From NCBI GenBank assembly GCA_003963115.1, contig RXJQ01000018.1:1-64000 (forward strand): a stretch of DNA of 64,000 nucleotides. The letters run 5' to 3'. A program made the position numbers and the translations under genes. Position 1 is the stretch's first letter. The number at the start of each line of letters is the position of its first letter. The notes below the pieces were generated by a model that saw only the letters and a program-made list of their open reading frames with translations, was not told the DNA's origin and did not search any database. Of this stretch, positions 29,746-39,220 are shown one piece after another. Source of the stretch: Burkholderiales bacterium (lineage in GTDB: Bacteria; Pseudomonadota; Gammaproteobacteria; Burkholderiales; Burkholderiaceae_C).

Positions 29746-30867
29746 ATGACTGCCGCCACCGCCCCCTCCGACATCGCCCTGCCCCCACTGGCCAACGACC
29801 GCTTCCTGCGGGCCTGCCTGCGCCTGCCCACGGACTGCACGCCCGTGTGGCTCATGCGCCAGGCCGGGCGCTACCTGCCCGAGTACCGCGCCACGCGCGA
29901 CAAGGCCGGCAGCTTCATGGGCTTGGCCACCAACCCCGAGCTGGCCTGCGAGGTGACCCTGCAGCCGCTGGACCGCTATGCGCTCGACGCGGCCATTCTT
30001 TTCAGCGACATCCTCACCGTGCCCGATGCCATGGGCCTGGGCCTGAGCTTCGCGACCGGTGAAGGCCCGCGCTTTGCCCACCCCGTGCGCGACGAAGCCG
30101 CTGTCGAGAAGCTGGCCGTGCCCGACATGGACAAGCTGCGTTATGTGTTCGACGCCGTCTCGACCATCCGCAAGGCCTTGTCCGACGATCAAGGCGTGGG
30201 CCGCGTGCCCTTGATCGGCTTCTCGGGCAGCCCCTGGACGCTGGCCTGCTACATGGTCGAAGGCGCGGGCTCGGACGACTACCGCCTCGTCAAGACCATG
30301 ATGTACCAGCGCCCGGACCTCATGCACCGCATCCTGCAGGTCAATGCCGACGCGGTGGCGCGCTACCTCAACACCCAGATCGAAGCCGGCGCGCAAGCCG
30401 TGATGGTGTTCGACTCCTGGGGCGGCGTGCTGGCCGATGGCGCCTTCCAGCAGTTCAGTCTGGCCTACACGAAGCGCGTGCTCAGTCAGCTGAGGAAAAC
30501 CCATGAGGGCTTGCGCATCCCCCACATCGTGTTCACCAAGGGCGGCGGCATCTGGCTCGACGAGATCGCCGACAGTGGCTGCGATGTCGTCGGTCTGGAC
30601 TGGACCATGAACCTGGGCAAGGCGCGCGCCATGGTGGGCGACCGGGTCGCACTGCAAGGCAACCTCGACCCGAACGTGCTCTTCGCTCAGCCGGATCAGG
30701 TATGCGCTGAGGTCATCAAGACCCTGGACAGCTTCGGCAAGCCTGGCCCCCACACGGGCCATGTCTTCAACCTGGGACACGGCATCAGCCAGTTCACGCC
30801 GGCCGAAAACGTCAGCGTGCTGGTGGACACGGTGCACACGTACAGCCGCCAACAGCGCGGCGGCTGA
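29746..30867 (+). CDS. hemE: Uroporphyrinogen III decarboxylase
   Basis: HemE converts uroporphyrinogen III to coproporphyrinogen III in haem synthesis. The 373-residue product has the substrate-site motif [15 protein letters not shown] (about residues 40-54), [16 protein letters not shown], and the C-terminal [14 protein letters not shown]. It has an N-terminal extension of about 15 residues compared with the E. coli protein. A TACAAT box at 29734-29739 lies only 6 nt before the ATG, hinting at a leaderless message. It is divergent from the acyltransferase gene and convergent with rlpA. Confidence 0.97.
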   Translation: MTAATAPSDIALPPLANDRFLRACLRLPTDCTPVWLMRQAGRYLPEYRATRDKAGSFMGLATNPELACEVTLQPLDRYALDAAILFSDILTVPDAMGLGLSFATGEGPRFAHPVRDEAAVEKLAVPDMDKLRYVFDAVSTIRKALSDDQGVGRVPLIGFSGSPWTLACYMVEGAGSDDYRLVKTMMYQRPDLMHRILQVNADAVARYLNTQIEAGAQAVMVFDSWGGVLADGAFQQFSLAYTKRVLSQLRKTHEGLRIPHIVFTKGGGIWLDEIADSGCDVVGLDWTMNLGKARAMVGDRVALQGNLDPNVLFAQPDQVCAEVIKTLDSFGKPGPHTGHVFNLGHGISQFTPAENVSVLVDTVHTYSRQQRGG

Positions 30868-30889
30868 GGGTCGGTCAGCGCCACCGAAC

Positions 30890-32008
30890 TCAGCGGCGCT
30901 CGACCACCATGGGCAGCAGTTGCAAGGCCGTCTTGGCCTGCTCGGCCGCGGCCAGCGCCTCGCTGCGCGACCCGTAGGGCCCGATCTGCAGCTTGAAATA
31001 GGCCGCCTCATGGAAGACCGCCAGCATGGGCAGCAAGGCGCCCAGCTCCGCTGCGACCTTCTGCTGCAAGCGGTCTACGCCATCGCGCTTGCCGAGCGCA
31101 GCCAGTTGCACCCAGAAGCCCTTGGCGTCCGGCGTGTAGGCCCTGGCCTGCCCTTCCTTGATGGCGGCATCGGGCTTGAGCTCCGCTGTGGCCACGCCGC
31201 TGTCGAGCGTGCTCACCTCCACGGCCGCCGGCGCCTTCACGCCCTTGGCCACCACCGACATGATCGGGTCGTCACCCAGCTCGGTTGATGCGCCGGGCGT
31301 CGACACGGGTGAAGCGGAGGCCACCTTCTCGGCATCAGGGTCCATGATGGTGCCGCGACGCCAGGCGCCGGTGCGGATGTCATCGAAGGTCAGGCGCTCG
31401 ATCTCGACCTGGGCACTGCCCGTGGCCACGATGCCCAGCTTAATGGCAGCGGCGTAGCTCAGGTCCATCACCCGGTTGGAGTGGAAGGGCCCGCGGTCGT
31501 TGATGCGCACGATGGTCTCCTTGCCATTGGCGAGGTTGCGCACCCGTGCATAGCTGGGAATGGGCAAGGTCTTGTGGGCGGCCGTCAAGCCGTACATGCT
31601 GAACATCTCACCGCTGGCCGTGCGCCGGCCATGGAACTTGGTGCCGTACCAGGAGGCTAGGCCACGCTCCTTCCAGGTGACGTCGGATGCCACCGGCTCG
31701 TAGGACTGGCCCAGCACCGAGTAAGGCTTGTTGGGGCCGCCCTGCCTGATGGGCTCGACCTGCGGCACGGGGTCAGGCAAGCTGGCCAGATTGGGCGGCG
31801 CATCGCTGGGCGGGCCGTCCTTGTCGGGGTTGCGCACGCCTGGCTCGGTGGGCCTTGTCACCGGCGCCGAGGCGCGGGGCCCACTGGGGGATGGCCCCGA
31901 CGCACACCCCGCCATCAGCATGACGACCAGCACAGCGGACAAGGCCGCAGCCGAGGCCCGGGACGACGAAGGCAAAAGCAATGCGCGGCGTGACATGGAC
32001 GGCACCAT
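30890..32008 (-). CDS. rlpA: Septal-ring lytic transglycosylase RlpA (lipoprotein with SPOR domain)
   Basis: RlpA is an outer-membrane lipoprotein that cleaves stem-free glycan strands at the septum. The product is 372 residues from the ATG at 32008 (MVPSMSRR); the ATG four codons later is an alternative. It has a lipoprotein signal with lipobox MAGC, a Pro-rich linker, the double-psi beta-barrel (about residues 145-235) with ASWYGTKFHGRRTASGE and the catalytic-site region INDRGPFHSNRVMDLS, then a long linker and a C-terminal SPOR domain (FWVQLAALGKRDGVDRL; LQIGPYGSRSEA). The open frame runs further upstream without the signal peptide context. Confidence 0.93.
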   Translation of the reverse strand: MVPSMSRRALLLPSSSRASAAALSAVLVVMLMAGCASGPSPSGPRASAPVTRPTEPGVRNPDKDGPPSDAPPNLASLPDPVPQVEPIRQGGPNKPYSVLGQSYEPVASDVTWKERGLASWYGTKFHGRRTASGEMFSMYGLTAAHKTLPIPSYARVRNLANGKETIVRINDRGPFHSNRVMDLSYAAAIKLGIVATGSAQVEIERLTFDDIRTGAWRRGTIMDPDAEKVASASPVSTPGASTELGDDPIMSVVAKGVKAPAAVEVSTLDSGVATAELKPDAAIKEGQARAYTPDAKGFWVQLAALGKRDGVDRLQQKVAAELGALLPMLAVFHEAAYFKLQIGPYGSRSEALAAAEQAKTALQLLPMVVERR

Positions 32009-32129
32009 AACCGATCCCAGGCGCGGTGTGCACACGGTAAGCCCCTGAGCATTTGGACAACGCATGCATTGCGCATCGCGGCACAATGTACATCTGTAAC
32101 TGACATCTCCGCCCGCCAGCCCCCTCATC

Positions 32130-33389
32130 ATGTCCAAGCCCCTGGAACACGCTTTCGACCACCCCTTCGAGCGCGGCATGCGCAACCGCCGTGCCGCCCT
32201 GGGCGACGCCTGGGTCGACAAATCGGTGGCCAAGGCCAACGCCTTCAATGCCGAGTTCCAGCATTTCATCACCGACTACGCCTGGCATGGGGTCTGGGGC
32301 CGCCCGGGCCTGGACTGGAAGACCCGCCGCATCATCGTGATGGCCGTGACCTGCGCCCTCGGTCGCTGGGACGAGTTCGAGATCCACATGCGCGGCTCGC
32401 TCACGCCCGGCAACGCCCACACGCTGACACCCGAAGAGGTGCGCGAAGCCCTGATCCAGATCGCCATCTATGCGGGCGTGCCGGCCGCCAACACCGGCTT
32501 TGCCAAGGCCCTGGGCATCATGCGCGAGCTGGGTATCGAGCCCCCGCCGCATCCGGCCGACCAGTCCTGGCACCCTGGCGTAGGCCGCTCTGTCTTCACC
32601 AGCACCCGCCCCAAGCTGCATGCCACCGTGCGCGAGGCCCGGCATGGCCAGGCCGCCCACACCATCGTGCTCAGCCATGCCCTGGGGCAAGACGGTTCGA
32701 TGTGGGACCTGGTGGCCAACGAGCTGGCCGCCACCTGCCGCGTCATCTGCCCTGACACGCGCGGCCATGGCCGCTCGCAGACACCGTCCGAGCCGCTGAC
32801 CATGACCGAGCTGGCCGCCGACGCCGCACGTCTCATCGACGAAGTGGCCGATGGCGAACCGGTGATCTGGGTGGGTCTGTCGATGGGCGGCATGATCGGC
32901 CAGGAGCTGGCCATCCGCCACCCCGACAAGGTCAAGGCCCTGGTGCTGGCCAACACGACCAGCGCCTATACACCGGCCGGGCGCGAGGCCATCGGTCAGC
33001 GCATCGAAACGGTCGAATCCCATGGCCTGGGCGCGATCAGCACGACCACGATGGCGCGCTTTTTCAGCGAAGCCTTCCGCCAGTCACAGGCAGCCACCGT
33101 GGCCCGCCATCAGCGCCTGCTGGAAGCCACCGACCCCGAAGGCTACATCGCCTGCGCCGCCGCCCTGTGCGACGCCGACACCTCGGGCAAGCTCGGCCAG
33201 ATCCGCGTCCCCACCCTGGTGATCGCCTCCAGCCACGATGAGGGCACGCCCGTGGACATGGCGCTCTCGTTGGCGCGCAGCATCCATGGCTCGCAGATGG
33301 TCACGCTGCAAGGCTGCGCGCACCTGAGCGCCGTGGAGCAGCCGCAGGCCTTTGCCGAAGTGCTGGGTGAGTTCGTGGCCAGCATCTGA
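32130..33389 (+). CDS. Fusion of 4-carboxymuconolactone decarboxylase and 3-oxoadipate enol-lactonase
   Basis: These two activities convert gamma-carboxymuconolactone to 3-oxoadipate in the protocatechuate branch of the beta-ketoadipate pathway. In the 419-residue product the decarboxylase (PcaC-type) domain is first (about residues 1-135; GRPGLDWKTRRIIVMAV, ALIQIAIYAGVPAAN). The alpha/beta hydrolase (PcaD-type) follows (about 155-419), with the nucleophile Ser251 in GLSMGG, an Asp in ASSHDEGTPV and His in GCAHLSAVEQP. In the PcaL fusions I know from actinobacteria the order is lactonase first. No other pca gene is in the window. A terminator follows. Confidence 0.9.
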   Translation: MSKPLEHAFDHPFERGMRNRRAALGDAWVDKSVAKANAFNAEFQHFITDYAWHGVWGRPGLDWKTRRIIVMAVTCALGRWDEFEIHMRGSLTPGNAHTLTPEEVREALIQIAIYAGVPAANTGFAKALGIMRELGIEPPPHPADQSWHPGVGRSVFTSTRPKLHATVREARHGQAAHTIVLSHALGQDGSMWDLVANELAATCRVICPDTRGHGRSQTPSEPLTMTELAADAARLIDEVADGEPVIWVGLSMGGMIGQELAIRHPDKVKALVLANTTSAYTPAGREAIGQRIETVESHGLGAISTTTMARFFSEAFRQSQAATVARHQRLLEATDPEGYIACAAALCDADTSGKLGQIRVPTLVIASSHDEGTPVDMALSLARSIHGSQMVTLQGCAHLSAVEQPQAFAEVLGEFVASI

Positions 33390-33417
33390 CCGATCTATAA
33401 GGCACCCACTAATGACA

Positions 33418-33455
33418 AAACCCCGCCAAGCAGGACGCTTCGCGGGGTTTCTTGT
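33418..33455. terminator. Rho-independent terminator after the PcaC-PcaD fusion
   Basis: AAACCCCGC (33418-33426) pairs with GCGGGGTTT (33442-33450), with an inner AAGC/GCTT pairing, and is followed by CTTGTT. An A-run on the other side makes it usable also for the convergent PEP-CTERM gene. Confidence 0.8.
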
Positions 33456-33514
33456 TCAGGCCAGCCTGAGCCAGCCCTTGTTTCATTTGTCTCTTCTACT
33501 CAATACAACAGCAA

Positions 33515-34189
33515 TCAAGCAGCGCGACGACGTGCAACGGCTGCCACACCGACCAGGCCCAGGCCCATCAGGGCAAAGGTTTCAGGTTCGGGGATGGCAG
33601 GGGTGCCAGCCAGCGTGCCGATGAAGTGCACGTCGGTGGTCAGCCCAAAGGGCGCGTTGTAGGGGCTACCCACATTGCCCAGGTCGAGCATGGGCACGGT
33701 GCCTGCCTTGGCAAAAGCCGCAGCGGTCACGCCGGAACCCGTGATCGTCAACACCGAGGTGGTGCCTCGAGCGAACTTGTTGGAAGCGAAATCGATGTTC
33801 CAGGGGTAGATGTAGCCCGCATCCTTGATCTGCGGCAGCAGCCAGTTGTAGCCCGAACCAGCCACCAGACCCGTACCGCTCACGCTCTTGAGCGTGCCGT
33901 TCGGGCCAGCCAGCCACAGAGCCTCAACGAATGTGCCCGCCGAGGTCTTGGCAGGGAACGTGTTGTTGTTCTGGGTCAGGGTCAACTGCACGCCACCCGA
34001 GATGTCTGCAATGGTCAGCGAGGCCACCGAGTAGCTCAGTGTCTTCGTGTCCAGCAGATCCAGCACGGTGGACGTGTCAAAGAACGTCTTGAAGTCATAG
34101 GAATAGCTGGCAGCCCAGCTGGCCGACGACGCCAGACTGAGTGCAGCAATGCCGGCGGCCACAGCCGTTCGGCGCACTAGTTTCATCAT
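33515..34189 (-). CDS. PEP-CTERM sorting-domain protein
   Basis: The 224-residue product has a signal peptide (AAGIAALSLASSASWA|A) and a complete PEP-CTERM tail: IPEPETFALMGLGLVGVAAV followed by ARRRAA. The mature part is Thr/Ser/Gly-rich with predicted beta structure and is not recognised. AGAGGAG lies before the paired ATG codons. It is single-gene, convergent with the PcaC-PcaD fusion. A surface or matrix role is inferred from the sorting signal only. Confidence 0.9.
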   Translation of the reverse strand: MMKLVRRTAVAAGIAALSLASSASWAASYSYDFKTFFDTSTVLDLLDTKTLSYSVASLTIADISGGVQLTLTQNNNTFPAKTSAGTFVEALWLAGPNGTLKSVSGTGLVAGSGYNWLLPQIKDAGYIYPWNIDFASNKFARGTTSVLTITGSGVTAAAFAKAGTVPMLDLGNVGSPYNAPFGLTTDVHFIGTLAGTPAIPEPETFALMGLGLVGVAAVARRRAA

Positions 34190-34381
34190 GGAATCTCCTC
34201 TCTTGGCGGTGGACGTTGAGAACAGTCCACATCCATATACGGCGCGAAATGTGTGACTTTTTACCCAACGTTAGCCGATCGTAGAGATTTAATGCGACGC
34301 GTCAAAGAGGGGTTCCCCGGCCCCTTAGTCGAGGGGGCGGCAGCCGTCAATACCGCATGACGACAAAGCGCATGGCCCTCG

Positions 34382-34409
34382 GTGACAAGGGGGCCGCTTG
34401 CACTATGCT
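34382..34409 (+). promoter_or_regulatory. Candidate promoter of rep
   Basis: GTGACA (34382-34387) and TATGCT (34404-34409) are 16 nt apart. The predicted start near 34416 gives a leader of about 48 nt to the ATG at 34464 and argues against the further upstream start codon at 34398. Confidence 0.5.
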
Positions 34410-34463
34410 TGCCGGCTTGATCGCTCCGTCTGCCTGCGCAGGCTTCGTTTTCGTCCGTCCCAG

Positions 34464-36581
34464 ATGTCGTCCCACGCTGCCAACGCCGCCCCGCCCACGA
34501 TGAACCCGGCCCAGATGGCCGCCGTGCAGCACCTGGACAGCCCCTGCCTCGTCCTGGCCGGCGCCGGCTCGGGTAAGACACGCGTGATCACCCACAAGAT
34601 CGCCCGCCTGCTGCAACCCGGCCCGGGGGCAGATCTGGCCCCCTCGCAGATCGGCGCCATCACCTTCACCAACAAGGCCGCCGCCGAAATGCGCGACCGG
34701 GTCAAGGCATTGATCGGCGCCAAGGCCGCCGGCAAGCTGCTGGTCTGCACCTTCCACTCGCTGGGCGTGCGCCTGCTGCGCGAGGACGGGGAGGCCGTGG
34801 GCCTCAAGCCGCAGTTCTCCATCCTGGACGCCGACGACGTCACCAGCATCCTGCGCGACGCCGGCGCCACCACCGACGCCAAGCTGGCCCGCAGCTGGCA
34901 GTGGCAGATCAGCCTATGGAAGAACATGGGCTACACCAGCGGCCAGGTCATGTCCATCGTGAAGACGGACGATGAGCTGATCGCCGCCCGCATCATGAAG
35001 CTGTACGAAGAGCGCCTGCTGGCCTACCAGGCCGTGGACTTCGACGACCTCATCAGCCTGCCGCTCAAGCTGCTGGCCGAGCATGGGCATGTGCGCGCCA
35101 AGTGGCAAAAGCAGCTGCGCCACGTGCTGGTCGACGAGTACCAGGACACCAACGCCACCCAATACGAGCTGCTCAAGCTGCTGGTGGGCCCGCAGGGCAT
35201 CTTCACCGCCGTGGGCGACGACGACCAGTCCATCTACGGCTGGCGCGGCGCCACGCTGGACAACCTCAAGCGCCTGCCACAGGACTTTCCCAACCTCAAG
35301 GTGATCCCGCTGGAGCAGAACTACCGCTCCACCTCGGCCATCCTGCGCGCGGCCAACAACGTGATCGAGCGCAACCCCAAGCTCTTTCAGAAGACGCTGT
35401 GGTCGGACCTGGGCGAAGGCGCGCCCGTCAAGCTCATGGAGTGCGACAACGAGGAGCACGAGGCCGAGCGCGCCGTCTCGCACTTCGTGGCCCTGCGCAT
35501 GAACCTGCTGGAAAACCACCCGGGCGACCCGAGCAGGACGGACTGGAACAACTTCGCCATCCTCTACCGCGCCAACCACCAGGCCCGCCCCATCGAGCAG
35601 GCCCTGCGCAAGGCCAACATCCCCTACAAGGTCTCGGGCGGCCAGAGCTTCTTCGACCGCGCCGAGATCAAGGACTTGTGCGCCTGGCTGCGCCTGCTGC
35701 TCAACAACGACGACGACCCGGCCTTCCTGCGCGCCGTGACCACGCCCAAGCGCGGCATCGGCCACCAGACCCTGGGTGCGCTGGGCGAGTTCGCCGCCAA
35801 ATGGAAGGTCAGCCTCTTCGAGGCCCTCTTCGCCGACTCCCTGGCCGCCGCCCTGAGCGCCAAGGCCCTGGGCTCGCTGCACGAGTTCGGCCGCTACGTG
35901 AACGACTTCGAGTACAAGGCCCGCCAGACCTATGGCAGCGAGGATGCCAAGGTCATGCTGATGGAATGGCTCAAGGACATCGAGTACGAGAAGCATCTCT
36001 ACGACAACGAAGAAAACGAGAAGGTGGCCGCCGCCCGCTGGACCAATGTGCTGGACTTCATAGACTGGGTGGCCAAGCGCTGCGGCGGCGACATCGAGGC
36101 TGACGGCGGCATGACCACGCAGACCGAGCGTCGAAGCGTGATCGAGGTCGCCCAGACCATCGCGCTGATCACCAGCCTGGCCGAGCGCGAAAACGACCAG
36201 AAGATGGTGACCCTGTCGACCCTGCACGCCTCCAAGGGCCTGGAGTGGCCTCATGTGGTGCTGGCCGGCGTCAACGAAGGTTCGCTGCCCTTCTCACGCG
36301 AGGAAGGCGAGATCTCGCCACAGCAGGTGGAGGAAGAGCGCCGACTCATGTACGTGGGCATCACGCGCGCCCGCCTGACACTGGCCGTCAGCGCCCTCAA
36401 GCGCCGCAAGAAGGGCCGCGAGTACGTGCAGGCCACACCCAGCCGCTTCATTGCCGAGATGAAGCTGGGCGAAGGCAACGGCCCTAAGGAAGACCCGCGC
36501 GAGAAACTCAAGCGGCTGCGCGAGGAGATGGCGGCGAAGGCGGCTGCAACCAAAGCGGCTGCCGCCAAGACTCAGATCTGA
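34464..36581 (+). CDS. rep: ATP-dependent DNA helicase Rep (UvrD/Rep family)
   Basis: Rep is a 3'-5' superfamily 1 helicase that helps replication forks pass obstacles. The 705-residue product (ATG at 34464; a later ATG at 34500 is possible) has motif I LAGAGSGKTRV, motif II DEYQDTN, motif III GDDDQSIYGWRGA, motif IV around LEQNYRST, motif V STLHASKGLEWPHV and motif VI EERRLMYVGITRAR. The N terminus MNPAQMAAVQHLDSPCLVL aligns with the start of E. coli Rep, which favours Rep over UvrD or PcrA. The Ala/Lys-rich C terminus is short. A terminator follows. Confidence 0.94.
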   Translation: MSSHAANAAPPTMNPAQMAAVQHLDSPCLVLAGAGSGKTRVITHKIARLLQPGPGADLAPSQIGAITFTNKAAAEMRDRVKALIGAKAAGKLLVCTFHSLGVRLLREDGEAVGLKPQFSILDADDVTSILRDAGATTDAKLARSWQWQISLWKNMGYTSGQVMSIVKTDDELIAARIMKLYEERLLAYQAVDFDDLISLPLKLLAEHGHVRAKWQKQLRHVLVDEYQDTNATQYELLKLLVGPQGIFTAVGDDDQSIYGWRGATLDNLKRLPQDFPNLKVIPLEQNYRSTSAILRAANNVIERNPKLFQKTLWSDLGEGAPVKLMECDNEEHEAERAVSHFVALRMNLLENHPGDPSRTDWNNFAILYRANHQARPIEQALRKANIPYKVSGGQSFFDRAEIKDLCAWLRLLLNNDDDPAFLRAVTTPKRGIGHQTLGALGEFAAKWKVSLFEALFADSLAAALSAKALGSLHEFGRYVNDFEYKARQTYGSEDAKVMLMEWLKDIEYEKHLYDNEENEKVAAARWTNVLDFIDWVAKRCGGDIEADGGMTTQTERRSVIEVAQTIALITSLAERENDQKMVTLSTLHASKGLEWPHVVLAGVNEGSLPFSREEGEISPQQVEEERRLMYVGITRARLTLAVSALKRRKKGREYVQATPSRFIAEMKLGEGNGPKEDPREKLKRLREEMAAKAAATKAAAAKTQI

Positions 36582-36618
36582 GCCCCGCCCTGCACACAAG
36601 GACAACAGGCGCGAAAAA

Positions 36619-36655
36619 AAACCCGAGACCAATTGAGATCTCGGGTTTATATAAA
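36619..36655. terminator. Rho-independent terminator after rep
   Basis: AAACCCGAGA (36619-36628) pairs with TCTCGGGTTT (36639-36648) over a 10-nt loop. It is preceded by an A-run and followed by an AT-rich stretch, 38 nt after the rep stop. Confidence 0.8.
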
Positions 36656-36775
36656 TCCACCAAAAGGAGGAGTGGAGGAGACAAACGAAACAAGCACGTG
36701 TAAGACAGTTCAAAATTCGAAAAGTTCCACACGGCTGAAACAAATTGTATCGCCCTTGTCTTTTTTTCGCAAGGG

Positions 36776-36804
36776 TTTGCCCCGGGGCACAATGCGGCTA
36801 TACG
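36776..36804 (+). promoter_or_regulatory. Candidate promoter of the OsmC-family gene
   Basis: TTTGCC (36776-36781) and TATACG (36799-36804) are 17 nt apart, about 29 nt upstream of the ATG at 36833. A small CCTTG/CAAGG hairpin precedes it. Confidence 0.45.
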
Positions 36805-36832
36805 AAAAAGCGCGTTTGAAGGATTGCTTGCG

Positions 36833-37255
36833 ATGGAATGCACGATCAATTGGCAGCCTACTTCCGGCATGGCGTTCATGGCCGAAACCGGCAGCGGCCA
36901 CATCATCAACATGGATGGCGCCCCCGAGGGCGGCGGTCGCAACCTGGCTCCTCGTCCCATGGAAACCGTGCTGGCCGGTACTGGCGGCTGTACCGCCTAC
37001 GACGTCGTCCTGATCCTCAAGCGCGGCCGCCATGACATCCGTGGCTGCCAGGTCAAGCTCACGGCCGACCGCGCCGAGACCGATCCCAAGGTCTTCACCA
37101 AGATCAACATGCACTTCATCGTGACGGGTGTGAACCTGCCCGAGACCGCCGTGCAGCGCGCCATCCAGATGTCGCACGAGAAGTACTGCTCGGCCTCCAT
37201 CATGCTGGCCAAGACGGCCGAAATCACGACCAGCTTCGAGATCGTGGCGGCCTGA
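36833..37255 (+). CDS. OsmC/Ohr-family peroxidase-like protein
   Basis: OsmC-family proteins reduce organic hydroperoxides with two cysteines. The 140-residue product starts MECTINWQPTSGMAFMAETG and has both expected cysteines: one in GTGGCTAYDVVLILKRG and one in SHEKYCSASIML. It is closer to the YhfA/OsmC branch than to Ohr by this pattern. AAGGA 9 nt upstream supports the ATG at 36833 rather than a TTG three codons earlier. It converges with coq7. Confidence 0.92.
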   Translation: MECTINWQPTSGMAFMAETGSGHIINMDGAPEGGGRNLAPRPMETVLAGTGGCTAYDVVLILKRGRHDIRGCQVKLTADRAETDPKVFTKINMHFIVTGVNLPETAVQRAIQMSHEKYCSASIMLAKTAEITTSFEIVAA

Positions 37256-37283
37256 TCCCGCCTGAGCTCAGGCCAATGGGGCG

Positions 37284-37952
37284 TCAGATGTAGTGCGCCG
37301 TGGTCGTCATGACCTTGGCGGCCAGGCGCATCAGGCCCTTGACCGGTGCGGGCAGGTCCACGCCACCGGCGCGCTGGGCCGCATCGGCATGCGCCACCTC
37401 GTCGTCGCGCATCTGGGCCACGATGGCCTTGGAAGCCACGTCGCCCGAGGGCAGGCGGTCCATGTGGCTGTTGAGGTGGTGCTCCACCTGGCGCTCGGTC
37501 TCCACCACGAAGCCCAGACTGACCTTGTCGCCCGCCTTGGCCGCCAGCAGCCCGATGGTGAAAGCGCCCGCGTACCACAGCGGGTTGAGCAGGCTGGTGC
37601 GGCTGCCCAGCTCCTTGAGACGCTGCTCGGTCCAGGCCAGGTGATCGGTCTCCTCGCGGGCGGCGGCGTCGAACTGGGCCTTGAGCACGGGATTGCTGGT
37701 ACCCCAGGCTTGCGAGGCATACAGCGCTTGCGCACAGACCTCGCCCACGTGGTTGACGCGCATCAGCGCAGCGGCCAGGCGTTTGTCGTCCTGGCTGAGA
37801 ACCTCGCCTTCCATGGCGGGCTGCGGGCAGGGCCGTGTGGCGCTGTGGTCGGCGAAGACCGTGCGCAAGGCCGTGTCGATGGACATCAGCAGGCGGTCCA
37901 TGCCGTCGTGGTGGATCGCTGAGGAAGAAGGGTTGTGGGGGGCGCTGTCCAT
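37284..37952 (-). CDS. coq7: Ubiquinone biosynthesis di-iron hydroxylase Coq7
   Basis: Coq7 hydroxylates demethoxyubiquinone in ubiquinone synthesis. The 222-residue product has a ferritin-like fold with two di-iron E-x-x-H type motifs, seen as [17 protein letters not shown] and [13 protein letters not shown], plus the paired [15 protein letters not shown]. The N-terminal 45 residues are an extension without clear motifs (contains [13 protein letters not shown]). GAGG lies 5 nt before the ATG. It starts 113 nt downstream of the end of rodA on the same strand. Confidence 0.93.
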   Translation of the reverse strand: MDSAPHNPSSSAIHHDGMDRLLMSIDTALRTVFADHSATRPCPQPAMEGEVLSQDDKRLAAALMRVNHVGEVCAQALYASQAWGTSNPVLKAQFDAAAREETDHLAWTEQRLKELGSRTSLLNPLWYAGAFTIGLLAAKAGDKVSLGFVVETERQVEHHLNSHMDRLPSGDVASKAIVAQMRDDEVAHADAAQRAGGVDLPAPVKGLMRLAAKVMTTTAHYI

Positions 37953-38065
37953 GGGAACCTCGCTTCAAGCTTGCGTCAGGTGGGCGATGTTAGCGCTGGC
38001 CTGCACCCCGCAGCTTGCGGCCGATCAGGCCATCATGGGTATAGGGGTACGGGTGTGGCCGCCAG

Positions 38066-39220
38066 TCAACGCTGCATCAGCCCACGGCTCTTGGCGATCG
38101 ACATCAGCATGCCCAGCGCCAGACCCAGCGTGACCATGGCCGTACCGCCGTAGCTGATGAAAGGCAGAGGCACGCCCACCACGGGCAGGATCCCGCTGAC
38201 CATACCCATGTTGACGAAGGCATAGGTGAAGAAGCTCAGCGAGATCGCCCCGGCCAGCAGGCGCGAGAACAGCGTGGGGGCCTGCGAGGCGATCACCAGG
38301 CCCCGGAAGATCAGTGCCAGGAAGCTCAGCATCAGCGTGACGCCGCCGGCCAGGCCATGCTCTTCCGAGTAAGCGGCAAAGACGAAGTCGGTGGTGCGCT
38401 CGGGAATGAACTCCAGGTGGGTCTGTGTACCTTGCATGAAGCCCTTGCCCATCACCCCGCCCGAGCCAATGGCGATCATGCCCTGGATGATGTGAAAGCC
38501 CTTGCCCAGCGGGTCGGTGGTCGGGTCCAGCAGCGTGCACACGCGGTTCTTCTGGTACTCGTGCAGGCCGTGCCACTTCACGCCCGGCTGGCACAGCTGC
38601 GTCTGGTAAGACACGATCAGGGTGATGCCCACCGCAGCCGCCACGATCACGGGCAGGATCAGGCGCCAGCTCAGGCCGGCGAAGAAGATCACGTAAAAGC
38701 CGGACGACATCACCAGCATGGCCGTGCCCAGGTCGGGCTGCTTCAAGATGAAAGCTGCGGGCAGCAGCAAAAGGCCGCCGGCAGCCGCAAAGTCCAGGCC
38801 ACGCAGCTGCCCCTCGCGGCGCTGGAACCACCAGGCCAGCATCAGCGGCATGGCGATCTTCATGATCTCTGAGGGCTGGATGACCATGCCCACATTCAAC
38901 CAGCGGGTCGCACCTTTCTTGGTGATGCCAAAGAGCGCCGTGGCCACCAGCAGGATCACACCCACGGTGTAGAGCGGCACGGCCAGGGCCATGAGGCGTT
39001 GCGGCGGGATCTGCGCCACCAGAAACAGCATCAACGCCGCCAGCATCATGTTGCGCGACTGGTCGGCAAAGCGCGTGCCGTTGTCGTAGCCGACCGAGTA
39101 CATGTTGACCAGGCCCAGCGCGCAAATGAAGACCACGATGCAGATCAGCGGAAGGTCGAAGCCCTGGAAGATGGGCTTGATGCGCTGCCACCAGGACGGT
39201 TTGTCAAAGGCCACGCTCAT
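38066..39220 (-). CDS. rodA: Rod-shape peptidoglycan glycosyltransferase RodA
   Basis: RodA (MrdB) is the SEDS-family glycosyltransferase of the elongasome. The 384-residue product has about ten membrane helices and the SEDS signature region ERTTDFVFAAYSEEHGL in the large periplasmic loop, with IAIGSGGVMGKGFMQGTQTH before it and PFISYGGTAMVTLGLALGML at the C terminus. The ATG overlaps the stop of mrdA (ATGA), so RodA and PBP2 are made together as expected for a working pair. Confidence 0.97.
   Translation of the reverse strand: MSVAFDKPSWWQRIKPIFQGFDLPLICIVVFICALGLVNMYSVGYDNGTRFADQSRNMMLAALMLFLVAQIPPQRLMALAVPLYTVGVILLVATALFGITKKGATRWLNVGMVIQPSEIMKIAMPLMLAWWFQRREGQLRGLDFAAAGGLLLLPAAFILKQPDLGTAMLVMSSGFYVIFFAGLSWRLILPVIVAAAVGITLIVSYQTQLCQPGVKWHGLHEYQKNRVCTLLDPTTDPLGKGFHIIQGMIAIGSGGVMGKGFMQGTQTHLEFIPERTTDFVFAAYSEEHGLAGGVTLMLSFLALIFRGLVIASQAPTLFSRLLAGAISLSFFTYAFVNMGMVSGILPVVGVPLPFISYGGTAMVTLGLALGMLMSIAKSRGLMQR

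Noticed and set aside
37256-37283. Terminator between the OsmC gene and coq7
   Set aside because: Only 28 nt, with no stem and U-run that I could draw.
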